Origin: Magnetospirillum sp. UT-4
GTDB lineage: Bacteria; Pseudomonadota; Alphaproteobacteria; Rhodospirillales; Magnetospirillaceae
Reading direction: 5' to 3'
Assembly: GCF_902729435.1 (NCBI RefSeq)
Contig: NZ_CACVCG010000112.1
Location: forward strand, 62,001-126,000
DNA length: 64,000 nt
How positions within the stretch are numbered: the first letter of the stretch is position 1; every line of letters begins with the position of its first letter. Below, piece by piece: positions 39,743-49,474 of this stretch. The notes beneath the pieces are model-generated. The model saw only the letters and a program-made list of their open reading frames with translations, made no database searches and was not told where the DNA came from. The position numbers and the translations under genes are program-made.

Positions 39743-41119
39743 ATGACTGCCTTCGACTACGATCTGGTGGTGCTGGGCGCCGGTTCCGGCGGGGTGCGGG
39801 CGTCGCGTCTGGCGGCCAAGGCCGGGGCGCGGGTGGCGGTGGTGGAATCGTCGCGGGTCGGCGGCACCTGCGTCATGCGCGGCTGCGTGCCCAAGAAGCT
39901 GCTGGTGATGGGCTCGCGCTTCGCCGAGGACATCGCCGACGCCGCCGGCTTCGGCTGGGACATCGGCGCCGTGTCGTTCGACTGGGCACGCCTGGTGGCG
40001 GCCAAGAACGCCGAACTGAACCGCCTGGAATCGGTGTATCTGCGCATGCTGCGCGACAGCGGCGTCGATCTGGTCGAGGGGCGGGGGGGTCTGGCCGGGC
40101 CGCATGCGGTGGCGGTGGCGGGGCGCACCCTCTCGGCCGAACGCGTCCTGATCGCCACCGGCGGCCGGCCGTGGCTGCCGCAGGTGCCGGGCATCGAGCA
40201 CGCCATCACCTCCAACGAGGCCCTCGACCTGATGCAGCTGCCGGCCCGTATGGTCATCGTCGGCGGCGGCTACATCGCGGTGGAATTCGCCGGCATCTTC
40301 GCCGCCCTGGGGGTCAAGGTGACCCAGATCCTGCGCGGCGACACCCTGCTGCGCGGCTTCGACCAGGACGTTCGGGCGGCGCTGACCACCGAGATGGCGG
40401 GCAAGGGCGTCGAGGTGCGCTGCGAGACGGTGGTGCGCTCCATTGAGAGGGCCGGCAAGGCCTATTCCCTGCGCCTGTCGGGCGACGAGACCATCGAGAC
40501 CGACCTGGTCCTCTACGCCACCGGGCGGCGCCCCAACACCGAGGGCCTGGGGCTGGAGGAGGCCGGCATCGGCCTCGACGACCACGGCGCGGTGAAGGTG
40601 GACCAATGGTCGCGCACCGCCTTGGACTCGGTCTACGCCATCGGCGACGTCACCGACCGCCTGAACCTGACGCCGGTGGCGCTGGCCGAGGCCAACGCCC
40701 TGGTCGCCACCCTGTTCGAGGACCGCCCGACCAGCGTGGATTACGACAACATCCCCACCGCCGTGTTCTCCAACCCGCCGGTGGGCACGGTGGGCCTGTC
40801 CGAGGCGGCGGCGCGGCGGCGCTGCGGCGACATCCACGTCTACCTCTCGCGCTTCAAGCCCATGCGCAACACCCTGGCCGGGCGGGATGAACGCACCCTG
40901 ATGAAGCTGGTGGTGGACGCGGCCTCCGATCGTGTGGTCGGGCTGCACGTGGTCGGCCCCGACGCTCCCGAAATGGTCCAGGGCTTCGCCGTGGCGATGA
41001 AGTGCGGCGCCACCAAGGCCCAGTTCGACGCCACCATCGGCATCCACCCCACCGCCGCCGAGGAACTGGTCACCCTGCGCGACCGGCGCCCCGATCCCTG
41101 TCCGGAGGACGAGCAATGA
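39743..41119 (+). CDS. gor: Glutathione-disulfide reductase
   Basis: 458 residues. FAD motif VVLGAGSGGVRAS, redox disulfide GGTCVMRGCVPKK (Cys43, Cys48), NADPH-binding VIVGGGYIAVEFAG and the C-terminal GIHPTAAEELV that supplies the active-site His. The VMRGCVPKK context separates glutathione reductase from mercuric and lipoamide relatives. It regenerates reduced glutathione with NADPH. Its stop overlaps the next ATG as ATGA. Confidence 0.94.
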   Translation: MTAFDYDLVVLGAGSGGVRASRLAAKAGARVAVVESSRVGGTCVMRGCVPKKLLVMGSRFAEDIADAAGFGWDIGAVSFDWARLVAAKNAELNRLESVYLRMLRDSGVDLVEGRGGLAGPHAVAVAGRTLSAERVLIATGGRPWLPQVPGIEHAITSNEALDLMQLPARMVIVGGGYIAVEFAGIFAALGVKVTQILRGDTLLRGFDQDVRAALTTEMAGKGVEVRCETVVRSIERAGKAYSLRLSGDETIETDLVLYATGRRPNTEGLGLEEAGIGLDDHGAVKVDQWSRTALDSVYAIGDVTDRLNLTPVALAEANALVATLFEDRPTSVDYDNIPTAVFSNPPVGTVGLSEAAARRRCGDIHVYLSRFKPMRNTLAGRDERTLMKLVVDAASDRVVGLHVVGPDAPEMVQGFAVAMKCGATKAQFDATIGIHPTAAEELVTLRDRRPDPCPEDEQ

Positions 41120-41355
41120 GGGTGGCGGCAGGGCTGGACTGGCGCGAGGACGGCGACGGCTGGACCGCCGAGGACCGCACCGGCACCTTCCGCCTGGTGG
41201 AAGTCGGCCCCGGCCAGTGGATGGATTTCTGGTGGCGGCGGGAAGAGGGATGCGGCTGCGGCGCGCCGGCCCGCGGCGGCCGCGACTGGCCCGATTTCGA
41301 GAGTGCGGCGGCGGCCATCGTCGCGCTGGCCCATGCCGAATTCGAGGCGGCGTGA
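41116..41355 (+). CDS. Small Trp/Gly-rich protein of unknown function
   Basis: 79 residues, not recognised. The middle is rich in Trp and Gly (WMDFWWRREEGCGCGAPARGGRDWPDF) with a CGCG pair that might bind metal. It overlaps the gor stop by 4 bp and the next radical SAM ATG by 1 bp, so it is translated between them. This tight packing supports it as a real gene. Confidence 0.65.
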   Translation: MRVAAGLDWREDGDGWTAEDRTGTFRLVEVGPGQWMDFWWRREEGCGCGAPARGGRDWPDFESAAAAIVALAHAEFEAA

Positions 41356-42230
41356 TGCTCGACTACGATTTCCCGCTGTGGCGGCCGCCCAGCGAAGGCG
41401 ACAACCTGATCATCCAGGCCACCATCGGCTGCCGCTTCAACGGCTGCACCTTCTGTTCCATGTACAAGGGCAAGCGCTACCGCGCCCGCGGCCTGGACGA
41501 GGTGTTCGCCGACATCGACCTGGCGGCGGCGCGGTGGCCCGACGCCCACCGGGTGTTCCTGGCCGACGGCGACGCCTACACCCTGCCCACCGAGACCCTG
41601 GACGCCATCTGCCGGCGCCTGGCCGAGCGCCTGCCCGACCTGCAGCGGGTCTCGGCCTATGCCACGCCGTTCAACCTGCTGGCCAAGCCGGCCGAGGAGA
41701 TCCGGCACCTCAGGACGCTGAAGCTGTCGCTGGTCTATCTCGGGATCGAGACCGGCTCGGACATGCTGCTGAAGCGCATCGGCAAGGGCAGCGCCAAAAT
41801 CATGGAGAACGGGCTGGCCCGCGCCGCCGAGGCCGGGCTCAAGGTCTCGGCCACGGTGATCACCGGCCTGGGCGGCAAGCGCTTCTGGCAGGAGCACATC
41901 GACGCCACCGCCGACATGGTCAACCGGGTGCCGCCGACATATCTCTCGACCCTGCAGCTGGGCCTGGACGAGGACGTGGCCCAGGGCTTCGTCGAGCGCT
42001 TCGAGGGCACCTTCGAGCGCCAGGACGATCACGGTGTGTTGCTGGAGCTGAAACGGCTGGTGGAACGCCTCGATCCGCCCGCCCCGGTGATCTTCCGCTC
42101 CAACCATGCCAGCAACGCCCTGCCGCTGGCCGGCACCCTGCCCAAGGACAAGGACAAGGTTCTGGCCCAGATCGATGCGGCGCTGGCCGGGGACCGGGGG
42201 CTGCGGCCCCAGTGGGCGCGGGGGTTGTGA
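41355..42230 (+). CDS. Radical SAM protein
   Basis: 291 residues. The cluster motif is IGCRFNGCTFC (Cys26, Cys31, Cys34), CX4CX2C rather than the standard CX3CX2C. Then come VFLADGDAYTLPTETLD, LVYLGIETGSDMLLKRIGKG and KVSATVITGLGGKRFWQEH, typical of the Elp3/MiaB/NifB-like barrel core (COG1032-type). Substrate unknown. It is the last gene of the gor - small protein - radical SAM run. Confidence 0.85.
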   Translation: MLDYDFPLWRPPSEGDNLIIQATIGCRFNGCTFCSMYKGKRYRARGLDEVFADIDLAAARWPDAHRVFLADGDAYTLPTETLDAICRRLAERLPDLQRVSAYATPFNLLAKPAEEIRHLRTLKLSLVYLGIETGSDMLLKRIGKGSAKIMENGLARAAEAGLKVSATVITGLGGKRFWQEHIDATADMVNRVPPTYLSTLQLGLDEDVAQGFVERFEGTFERQDDHGVLLELKRLVERLDPPAPVIFRSNHASNALPLAGTLPKDKDKVLAQIDAALAGDRGLRPQWARGL

Positions 42231-42267
42231 GATGGGCTCCCTCCCCATGGAAGGGGAGGGGGGCGGC

Positions 42268-42897
42268 TCACACGTCCGGCCGCGTCTCGCAGATGCCGGC
42301 CTCGGCTTCCTTGGCCTCGATCTCGCGCATCCGCTTCTTCTGCCCGAAATAACCGTAGGCGCCGACCAGGCCGGCCAGCAGGACGAAGCCGACCAGCATG
42401 TACCACTTGTTCTCGCCCAGCCATTCCTCGAGCGCGCGGCCCAGCCAGTAGCCGCCCCAGGCGAAGGTGTGGGCCCAGACCATGGCGGCGATGAAGTTCA
42501 GCGCGGCATAGCGCAGCCGCGGCACGCCCGATATGCCGATGACGAAGGGGGCGACGTTGCGGATGCCGTAGATGAAGCGGAACGACAGGATGAACAGGGT
42601 GGGGTGGGTCTTCACCAGGTGGAAGGCCCAGTCGATCTTCTTGCCCAGGGTCGGCCAGCGCGCCAGCAGCGGCGTGCCGTAGCGGCGTCCGATATAGTAG
42701 TAGAGCTGGTCGCCGAGGAAGCTGCCGCAGAAGGCGAACAGCGCCAGCATCTCCACCGAGATGTTGTACTTGCCCTCCGAGGCGATGGCGCCGGTGACGA
42801 TCACCACCGTCTCGCCTTCGACGAAGGTCCAGGCGAGGATCAGCGGGTAGAGCAGGAACCCGTAATCCGTAAGGATGGTCTGAAGCAGATCGTCCAA
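42268..42897 (-). CDS. DedA-family membrane protein
   Basis: 209 residues with about five hydrophobic segments. The DedA/SNARE-associated domain shows EGETVVIVTGAIASEG, FCGSFLGDQLYYYIGRRYG and the conserved re-entrant motif FRFIYGIRNVAPFVIG. Family members are lipid scramblases or flippases (for example undecaprenyl phosphate recycling). The bases after its start, 42898-43007, hold no gene. Confidence 0.9.
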   Translation of the reverse strand: MDDLLQTILTDYGFLLYPLILAWTFVEGETVVIVTGAIASEGKYNISVEMLALFAFCGSFLGDQLYYYIGRRYGTPLLARWPTLGKKIDWAFHLVKTHPTLFILSFRFIYGIRNVAPFVIGISGVPRLRYAALNFIAAMVWAHTFAWGGYWLGRALEEWLGENKWYMLVGFVLLAGLVGAYGYFGQKKRMREIEAKEAEAGICETRPDV

Positions 42898-43007
42898 GGG
42901 AACCTGTCCGGTCGCGGTGGGCCAAGTGGGCGGGCGAAGTATGGGCGGGCGTCAGGCGATGGATAGCACGGCTCCGCGCCGCCGTCGACCGCGACCGGCG
43001 GACCTGC

Positions 43008-44087
43008 CTACGAGTTGCGCGGACGGATGCGGGTGACGTGGCCCATCTTGCGCCCCGAGCGCGCCTCGGCCTTGCCATAGAGGTGCAGCTTGGCGTCCGG
43101 ATCGGCCAGAATCGCGGCCCAGTCGTTGACGTCGTCGCCGATCAGATTCCTCATCACCGCGTCGGAATGGCGCGCCGGGCTGCCCAGGGGCAGGCCGCAG
43201 ACGGCGCGCACGAATTGCTCGAACTGGTCGGTGACGCAGGCATCGATGGTCCAGTGTCCGGAATTGTGCGGCCGCGGCGCCATTTCGTTGGCCAGGATGG
43301 CGCCGTCCTTGGTGACGAACAGCTCGACCGCCAGCAGGCCGACCAGATCCAGCGCCTCCGCCGCGCGGCGCGCCACCTCCAGCGCCGCCCGGGCGGTGGC
43401 GTCGGAGATGGGGGCGGGGATGGTGGTGGTGTCGAGGATGTGGTTGGCGTGCACGTTCCACGCCGGGTCGAAGGCGGCCATGGCGCCGTCCAGGCCGCGC
43501 GCCACGATTACCGAAATCTCGCCGGCGAAGTCGATGAAGCCCTCAAGGACTCCGACCGCATTGCCCATATAGGACCACGCCTGGTCGAGGTCGGTGGACT
43601 CGGTGATCTTGACCTGGCCCTTGCCGTCATAGCCCAGCCGGGTGGTCTTCAGGATCGACGGACGGCCGATGCGGGCCACCGCCTCGCGCAGCTGCTCCGG
43701 CCCGGCGATTTCGGCCCAGGGGGCGGTGGCGATGCCGATGGAATTGAAGAAGCGCTTCTCGTGGATGCGGTCCTGCGCCACCTCGAGCACCCGCCACGAG
43801 GGGCGCACCGGCACCAGCGACGACAGCAGCCGCACCGAATCGGCGGGGATGTTCTCGAACTCGAAGGTGACCACGTCGACCGAGCGGGCGAAGGCCTCCA
43901 GCGCGGCGAGATCGGTGTAGTCGGCGACGGTGGCGGCGGCCGAGACCTGCTGCGCCGGGCTGTCGGCCTCGGGGCAGAAGACGTGGACGCGGTAGCCCAG
44001 CCGCGCCGCCGCCAGGGCCGCCATGCGCCCGAGCTGGCCGCCGCCGATGATGCCGATGGTCCCGCCGGGAGCGAGGGGCGCGGTCAT
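43008..44087 (-). CDS. purK: N5-carboxyaminoimidazole ribonucleotide synthase
   Basis: 359 residues. It begins with TIGIIGGGQLGRMAALAAARLGYRVHVF and has ATP-grasp features (ILKTTRLGYDGKGQVKI, ELFVTKDGAILANEMAPRPHNSGHWTIDA). It carboxylates AIR using ATP and bicarbonate to give N5-CAIR for PurE. It follows purE with a 9-bp gap, the usual purEK unit. Confidence 0.95.
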   Translation of the reverse strand: MTAPLAPGGTIGIIGGGQLGRMAALAAARLGYRVHVFCPEADSPAQQVSAAATVADYTDLAALEAFARSVDVVTFEFENIPADSVRLLSSLVPVRPSWRVLEVAQDRIHEKRFFNSIGIATAPWAEIAGPEQLREAVARIGRPSILKTTRLGYDGKGQVKITESTDLDQAWSYMGNAVGVLEGFIDFAGEISVIVARGLDGAMAAFDPAWNVHANHILDTTTIPAPISDATARAALEVARRAAEALDLVGLLAVELFVTKDGAILANEMAPRPHNSGHWTIDACVTDQFEQFVRAVCGLPLGSPARHSDAVMRNLIGDDVNDWAAILADPDAKLHLYGKAEARSGRKMGHVTRIRPRNS

Positions 44088-44096
44088 GTCCGGGGC

Positions 44097-44612
44097 CTAG
44101 ACGATCAGGTCGGGATGGTCGGGATCGACCGGCTTCTCCGCCACCGAGGCGGTCTGCGTCTCGCGCCAGGCTTCCAGCCGCCCGGCCAGGGCCTCGTCGC
44201 CCAAAGCCAGGATCGAGGCCGCCAGCAGGCCGGCATTGGTGGCCCCGGCCTTGCCGATGGCCAGGGTGCCCACCGGCACGCCGCCCGGCATCTGGACGAT
44301 GGAATACAGGGAATCGATGCCCTTCATGGTGCGGCTTTCCACCGGCACGCCCAGCACCGGCAGGGTGGTCATGGCCGCCGCCATGCCCGGCAGGTGGGCG
44401 GCGCCGCCGGCCCCGGCGACGATGACCTTGAGCCCGCGCGCCCGGGCGCCGGTGGCATAGTCGTAAAGTCGCTTCGGCGTGCGGTGGGCCGAGACCACCC
44501 GGGTCTCGTAGGCGACGCCCAGTTCGGCCAGCACCGACGCGGCGTGGCGCATGGTCTCCCAATCGGACTGGCTGCCCATGATGATGCCGACCAGCGGAAT
44601 CTTCTTCGTCAT
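44097..44612 (-). CDS. purE: N5-CAIR mutase PurE
   Basis: 171 residues. [40 protein letters not shown] and [20 protein letters not shown] are the canonical class I PurE substrate loops. It moves the carboxyl group of N5-CAIR to CAIR. Start ATG 44612; divergent from the GGDEF-like gene across about 100 bp. Confidence 0.95.
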   Translation of the reverse strand: MTKKIPLVGIIMGSQSDWETMRHAASVLAELGVAYETRVVSAHRTPKRLYDYATGARARGLKVIVAGAGGAAHLPGMAAAMTTLPVLGVPVESRTMKGIDSLYSIVQMPGGVPVGTLAIGKAGATNAGLLAASILALGDEALAGRLEAWRETQTASVAEKPVDPDHPDLIV

Positions 44613-44712
44613 CGTCGTCGGTCCCTGGAACGGGAAAGGGCGGATTATAGGAATCGCGGGCGCGCGTGCAAGCGTCATGCTAGACTGTGCGCTGTCCACC
44701 GGGTCCGGGGCC

Positions 44713-45447
44713 ATGGGCGACGAGTATCGCACCGAGCGCGTTCAGCGCAGTCAGATGATCAACGAATTCGCGCTCGAGCACGACAATGCGCGGCGCCACC
44801 TGCCGCCCCACGCCTATCAGGCGCCGGCCCGGCCGCAGCACCGCTCCGCCGCCGACATCGCCTCGGTGCTGGGCCTGCCCGCCGAGCTGGTGACGGCCGA
44901 GCTGCTGGAGGCCCTGGTGCCGGTGCTGGTCGAACTGGACCGCCTGCGCCTGCTGTCCGAGCAGGCCGAGCGCCGCTTCGCCTGGCTGGAGCGCCAGTCC
45001 GACCGCCATTCGGTGGTCCCCTGCCTGACCCGGCGCGCCTTCATGCGCGAACTCGAATCCTTCCTGCTGGCCGGCGGCGACGCCCACGGCACGCTGGCCC
45101 TGGTGCAGGTGGCCGGGATCGAGGCGGTGCGCCAGATCTACGGCCTGGCCGCCGGCGACGGCGCGCTGCGCCACGTCTGCGCCAACATCCTGGGCGCGCT
45201 CAGGGCCTCCGATCTGGTCGGCTGCCTGGGCGGCAGCGACTTCGCGGTGCTGCTGCCCGGCACCGACCTCGCCCAGGCCGGGGCCAAGCTGGGCGAGATC
45301 ACCGCCCGCCTGGCCGACCCACCCTATACCTGGCTGGGCCAGCGCATCCCGCTCACGCCCGGGACCGGTCTTTACCAGCTGCGCCGCGGCGAAGGCGCCG
45401 AACAGGCGCTGGCCGCCGCCGATCGCAGGCGCCGGGGGCTGGAGTAG
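44713..45447 (+). CDS. GGDEF-domain protein with degenerate active site
   Basis: 244 residues. A helical N-terminal half precedes a GGDEF-like domain (about 95-244: [69 protein letters not shown]). The catalytic GG(D/E)EF is GGSDF (173-177), so cyclase activity is unlikely. The RxxD inhibitory site five residues upstream is intact (Arg164-Asp167), as in GGDEF proteins that serve as cyclic-di-GMP receptors. It lies 240 bp upstream of cbbM, same strand. Confidence 0.82.
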   Translation: MGDEYRTERVQRSQMINEFALEHDNARRHLPPHAYQAPARPQHRSAADIASVLGLPAELVTAELLEALVPVLVELDRLRLLSEQAERRFAWLERQSDRHSVVPCLTRRAFMRELESFLLAGGDAHGTLALVQVAGIEAVRQIYGLAAGDGALRHVCANILGALRASDLVGCLGGSDFAVLLPGTDLAQAGAKLGEITARLADPPYTWLGQRIPLTPGTGLYQLRRGEGAEQALAAADRRRRGLE

Positions 45448-45687
45448 GGGTGGGTAGGTCCGGACTCACCCGCTCGCAATTATCGCATCTGCACACTGCC
45501 CATTGCCACCCCCAACGGGTGGTTCAACTGCCACCCATGTAATTTTCCCCTCCACCCCACCCGGGTGTTTCGGGTGGGGGCGGGTTCGGGCATTCTCGCC
45601 GCATTCGAACCGGGCGCTTCCGTGGGGAGGTCGATGGTTCGGCGGCAACAGGCCCAACCAACACCGACGAGATAGGGGAACGATCCC
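45448..45687 (+). promoter_or_regulatory. cbbM leader/promoter region
   Basis: 240 bp without a gene. It contains repeated CCACCC/GGGTGG boxes in both orientations (45514-45536) and a stem CCCCACCC (45555-45562) / GGGTGGGG (45572-45579) with no T-run. Such dyads are plausible regulator sites, for instance for a LysR-type CbbR, but no cbbR gene is in the window. The cbbM ribosome site is GGGGAA at 45675-45680. Confidence 0.4.
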
Positions 45688-47073
45688 ATGGACCAGTCCA
45701 GTCGCTATGCCAATCTGAACCTCAAGGAAGAAGACCTCATCGCGGGCGGCAAGCACATCCTGTGCGCCTACGTGATGAAGCCGAAGGCGGGCTACGAGGC
45801 GGTCTCCACCGCCGCCCACTTCGCCGCCGAGTCTTCGACCGGCACCAATGTCGAGGTCTGCACCACCGACGACTTCACCCGCGGCGTCGACGCGCTGGTC
45901 TACGAGGTCAAGGACATCGGCAACGGCGAATATCTGATGAAGATCGCCTATCCGAACGAGCTGTTCGATCGCAACGTCATCGACGGCCGCGCCATGATCG
46001 TGTCGTTCCTGACGCTGACCATCGGCAACAACCAGGGCATGGGCGACGTCGAGTACGCCAAGATGTGGGACTTCTACGTCCCGCGCGAGCTGCTGACGCT
46101 GTTCGACGGCCCGGCCATGAACATCGAGGACATGTGGCGCGTGCTCGGCCGCCCGCAGGTCAACGGCGGCATGGTGGTCGGCACCATCATCAAGCCGAAG
46201 CTGGGCCTGCGTCCCAAGCCCTTCGCCGATGCCTGCCTGCAGTTCTGGCTGGGCGGCGACTTCATCAAGAACGACGAGCCCCAGGGCAACCAGGTGTTCG
46301 CCCCGCTGAAGGAGACCATCACCCTGGTCGCCGAGGCCATGGAGAAGGCCCAGCAGGAGACCGGCGAGGCCAAGATCTTCTCGGCCAACATCACCGCCGA
46401 CGATCCCTTCGAGATGATCCGCCGCGGCGAGCTGATCCTCGAGATCTTCGGCAAGAACGCCAGCCATGTCGCCTTCCTGGTCGACGGCTACGTCGGCGGC
46501 CCGACCGCCATCACCACCTGCCGCCGCTACTTCCCCAACCAGTTCCTGCACTACCACCGTGCCGGCCACGGTGCGGTCACCTCCAAGCAGTCCAAGCGCG
46601 GCTACTCGGTGATGACCCACATGAAGATGTCCCGCCTGCAGGGCGCCTCGGGCATCCACACCGGCACCATGGGCTACGGCAAGATGGAAGGCGACAAGGA
46701 CGAGAAGATCGTCGCCTACATGCTGGAGCGCGACGTCGCCGACGGCCACTACTTCCGCCAGGAATGGCACGGCATGAAGTCCACCACCCCGATCATCTCG
46801 GGCGGCATGAATGCGCTGCGCCTGCCCGGCTTCTTCGACAATCTGGGCCATTCCAACGTGATCCAGACCTCGGGCGGCGGCGCCTTCGGCCACAAGGACG
46901 GCGGCACCGTCGGTGCGAAGTCGCTCCGCCTGGCGCACGAGGCCTGGCAGCGCGGCATCAACCTGATCGACTTCGCCCAGGAGCATCCCGAGCTGAAGGG
47001 CGCCTTCGAAAGCTTCCCGGCCGACGCCGACAAGCTCTATCCCGGCTGGCGCGAGAAGCTGAAGGCCCGCTGA
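45688..47073 (+). CDS. cbbM: Form II RuBisCO
   Basis: 461 residues, the form II length. It starts [36 protein letters not shown], has [19 protein letters not shown], and the active-site sequence [14 protein letters not shown], whose Lys194 is the residue carbamylated for Mg binding (Lys191 in Rhodospirillum rubrum). Loop 6 region [15 protein letters not shown] is present. It fixes CO2 onto ribulose 1,5-bisphosphate; form II enzymes suit high CO2 and low O2. cbbP follows after 92 bp. Confidence 0.98.
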   Translation: MDQSSRYANLNLKEEDLIAGGKHILCAYVMKPKAGYEAVSTAAHFAAESSTGTNVEVCTTDDFTRGVDALVYEVKDIGNGEYLMKIAYPNELFDRNVIDGRAMIVSFLTLTIGNNQGMGDVEYAKMWDFYVPRELLTLFDGPAMNIEDMWRVLGRPQVNGGMVVGTIIKPKLGLRPKPFADACLQFWLGGDFIKNDEPQGNQVFAPLKETITLVAEAMEKAQQETGEAKIFSANITADDPFEMIRRGELILEIFGKNASHVAFLVDGYVGGPTAITTCRRYFPNQFLHYHRAGHGAVTSKQSKRGYSVMTHMKMSRLQGASGIHTGTMGYGKMEGDKDEKIVAYMLERDVADGHYFRQEWHGMKSTTPIISGGMNALRLPGFFDNLGHSNVIQTSGGGAFGHKDGGTVGAKSLRLAHEAWQRGINLIDFAQEHPELKGAFESFPADADKLYPGWREKLKAR

Positions 47074-47165
47074 GTCCACGCTCGGCAGGCCCAATAAAGA
47101 AACGGGGTAACGGGGGAGCGGGCACAAGTCCGCCCCCCGCCCTCCAGCATAAGGAGAGGAAGGCC

Positions 47166-48059
47166 GTGTCCAGGAAGCATCCGATCATCGCCGTCACCGG
47201 TTCGTCCGGCGCGGGCACCAGCACCGTCAAGGAAGCGTTCGAGCACATGTTCCGGCGCGAGGGCATCAACCCCGCCGTGATCGAGGGCGACAGCTTCCAC
47301 CGCTTCAACCGCGTCGACATGAAGAAGGCGATGGCGGAAGCCGAGAAGACCGGCAACAGCCATTTCAGCCATTTCGGCGCCGACGCCAACCTGTTCGGCG
47401 AGATCGAGCAGCTGTTCCGCCAGTACGGCGAGACCGGCCGCGGTCGCCGCCGCTTCTACATCCACAATGACGAGGAAGCCCAGCGCTTCTCGCATTACGG
47501 CGTCAAGTCGGGCGAGTTCACCCCGTGGGAAGACCTCGAGGGCAATTCCGACCTGCTGTTCTACGAGGGCCTGCACGGCTGCGTCGCCACGCCCGAGCAC
47601 AACATCGCCCAGCACGCCGACCTCAAGATCGGCGTGGTGCCGGTCATCAACCTGGAATGGATCCAGAAGATCCACCGCGACACCAAGGCCCGCGGCTATT
47701 CCGAGGAAGCGGTGATGGACACCATCCTGCGGCGCATGCACGACTACGTGCATTACATCATCCCGCAGTTCAAGAGCACCGACATCAACTTCCAGCGCGT
47801 GCCGATCGTCGATACCTCGGACCCGATCATCGCCCGCGACATCCCGACCCCGGACGAAAGCCTGGTGGTCATCCGTTTCCGCAAGCCCGACCGTTTCCGC
47901 GTCGACTTCCCGTTCCTGCTCCAGATGATCAAGGATTCGTGGATGAGCCGGCGCAACACCATCGTGGTTCCTGGCGGCAAGATGGGCCTTGCCATGGAAC
48001 TCATCCTTACCCCGATCCTTCGCCGGATCATGGAGGACCGCAGGTCCCTCATGGGATGA
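47166..48059 (+). CDS. cbbP: Phosphoribulokinase
   Basis: 297 residues, the proteobacterial type. The P-loop is VTGSSGAGTSTVKEAFEHMF, followed by VIEGDSFHRFNRVDMKKAM and the FYEGLHGCVATPEHNIAQHADLKIGVVPVINLEWIQKIHRD block. It phosphorylates ribulose 5-phosphate to the RuBisCO substrate. GTG start at 47166 with a strong AGGAG upstream. cbbM and cbbP end in a strong terminator. Confidence 0.97.
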   Translation: MSRKHPIIAVTGSSGAGTSTVKEAFEHMFRREGINPAVIEGDSFHRFNRVDMKKAMAEAEKTGNSHFSHFGADANLFGEIEQLFRQYGETGRGRRRFYIHNDEEAQRFSHYGVKSGEFTPWEDLEGNSDLLFYEGLHGCVATPEHNIAQHADLKIGVVPVINLEWIQKIHRDTKARGYSEEAVMDTILRRMHDYVHYIIPQFKSTDINFQRVPIVDTSDPIIARDIPTPDESLVVIRFRKPDRFRVDFPFLLQMIKDSWMSRRNTIVVPGGKMGLAMELILTPILRRIMEDRRSLMG

Positions 48060-48074
48060 CGAAGGAGCCACACT

Positions 48075-48114
48075 GGCCGGCGCCCCCCTCGGGGTCGCCG
48101 GCCTCTTTTTTTTT
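48075..48114 (+). terminator. Rho-independent terminator after cbbP
   Basis: GGCCGGCG (48075-48082) pairs with CGCCGGCC (48096-48103) and is followed by a run of nine T broken only at its first bases (48104-48114). It is 15 bp after the cbbP stop and closes the cbb operon. Confidence 0.92.
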
Positions 48115-48170
48115 GTGTGGCAGGGATTGGCGGGGAATCGGGCTGCCAATTGCACGTCCTGCGCGGACTT

Positions 48171-48464
48171 GATCCAGTTGCTGTCCGGTTTAATCTTCGG
48201 CGAGGAACGGAATGCCGCGGAAACCTTCAGAAACCGTGGCCCCGTGCCGAAATTGACTCGATCTCGTCCCCCCTCACTCGTCATCGCCGGGCCACCGGGT
48301 CGGGCATTTGGCCAGCCCGGCGGTAAACTTCACGACCCGGCGATCCACGTGGGTCAGTCAAAAAACATTTCGAAACAGTGAGTTAGGCCGCGCCACGTAG
48401 ATGCCCGGGTCAAGCCCTGGCATGACGATAAGGGGTGGAGCGAGGTGAACCGGACAGCCGTGGG
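48171..48464. repeat. Diverged relative of the MITE ends
   Basis: CTGTCCGGTTTAATCTTCGG (48181-48200) and, in opposite orientation, AACCGGACAGCCGTGG (48448-48463) are close to the terminal repeats of the 319-bp element at 8252-8570, at a similar distance (about 290 bp). The interior is different and no target duplication is evident, so this is probably an old, decayed or partly replaced copy. The whole stretch 48115-48596 has no gene I can support. Confidence 0.55.
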
Positions 48465-48596
48465 TCGAGCCCGGCCATGACGCTAACGGGGCGACCCCGC
48501 AAACCCGCGAAGAGCCCTTCTCTTGGGCTCGCCAGACCTTCCTCCCGCAAGCGGGCGGGACGGCGCTCCGTCAACCGGTGACGGCCCCCTTATTGG

Positions 48597-49373
48597 TCAG
48601 CCGAAGAGGCCGAGCAATGTGGTCGGCTGCGTCGCCTTCGTGCCGCGGTTCCGAGATCCTCTGGCGGCGAGCGCATCGACCACCTTGGCGAGGTCGGCCG
48701 CATTCTTCTCCGCTTCAGACAATTGGGCGCTTTTGGTCGTCGTGGTCGTGGACGCCAATTTGGCGAGAGCGTCGGCGCCGGCCGATGCTGTGGCCTCCTT
48801 CGTCCGCTCGGCCAGCGCGGCGCTCTGGGCCGCCGAACTGCTCTTGGTCGATTCGATGGCGGAGCGCAACTGGGCTTGCTTCGCCCTCAGGTCCTCGACC
48901 GCGCGGGTGTCGCCCCGCCCCGACGCCGCCTTGATCTGGCTGGTCAGCTGCTGGTCCGCCTTGGACAGGATGTCCTGGGTCTTCTTTCCCGCCGCGGCGA
49001 CGGCGCCCTGGAGCGCCGCCGATCCCGTCGCCGCAGAGGTGGTGCTGGCACTCTTGGCCTGCTGCGCCGAGAAGGCCTGCAACCCTGCCCGGGCGGTGGT
49101 CAGGTCATCGACCTTCCTGGTGTCACCCTTGGCCTTGGCCGCCTCGATATTGGCGGCCAGCCGGGCATCGGCCTGTGCGATGGCTTCCTTGCTGGAGGCG
49201 GCCGTCTTCGCCAGGGTCCGGTTGAAGGCGTCGTCGGCGGTGACCTGCTTGACCGAATTATTCTTGCTGTCGGTGGTGTCCGACTTGGTGGTCAGGCTCT
49301 TGCGCGTCTTCGCCACCGAATCGGCGGATGCCTGCGCCAGAATCGATCCGACCGGGCCTAAGCTCACAGGCAT
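48597..49373 (-). CDS. Ala/Ser/Lys-rich coiled-coil protein of unknown function
   Basis: 258 residues, not recognised. No signal peptide and no membrane segment. It is almost entirely helical and low-complexity, with Ala, Ser, Thr, Lys and Gln, and repeats a motif of the form AxADxxLxxxIxxAxxxGDTRxVxDLxxxxAxL at least twice (near residues 78-104 and 146-172). It may be a structural or filament-associated protein. GGAG upstream supports ATG 49373. Confidence 0.65.
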   Translation of the reverse strand: MPVSLGPVGSILAQASADSVAKTRKSLTTKSDTTDSKNNSVKQVTADDAFNRTLAKTAASSKEAIAQADARLAANIEAAKAKGDTRKVDDLTTARAGLQAFSAQQAKSASTTSAATGSAALQGAVAAAGKKTQDILSKADQQLTSQIKAASGRGDTRAVEDLRAKQAQLRSAIESTKSSSAAQSAALAERTKEATASAGADALAKLASTTTTTKSAQLSEAEKNAADLAKVVDALAARGSRNRGTKATQPTTLLGLFG

Positions 49374-49474
49374 CGTCTCCCCCCCCCTGTTCCCAGGATT
49401 TTCGCTGCGTGACGGCGTTAACCCGCGGTTGATCGTGCCTGAAAACTGCCACGATGATAAGGGGTAATTCGCCG

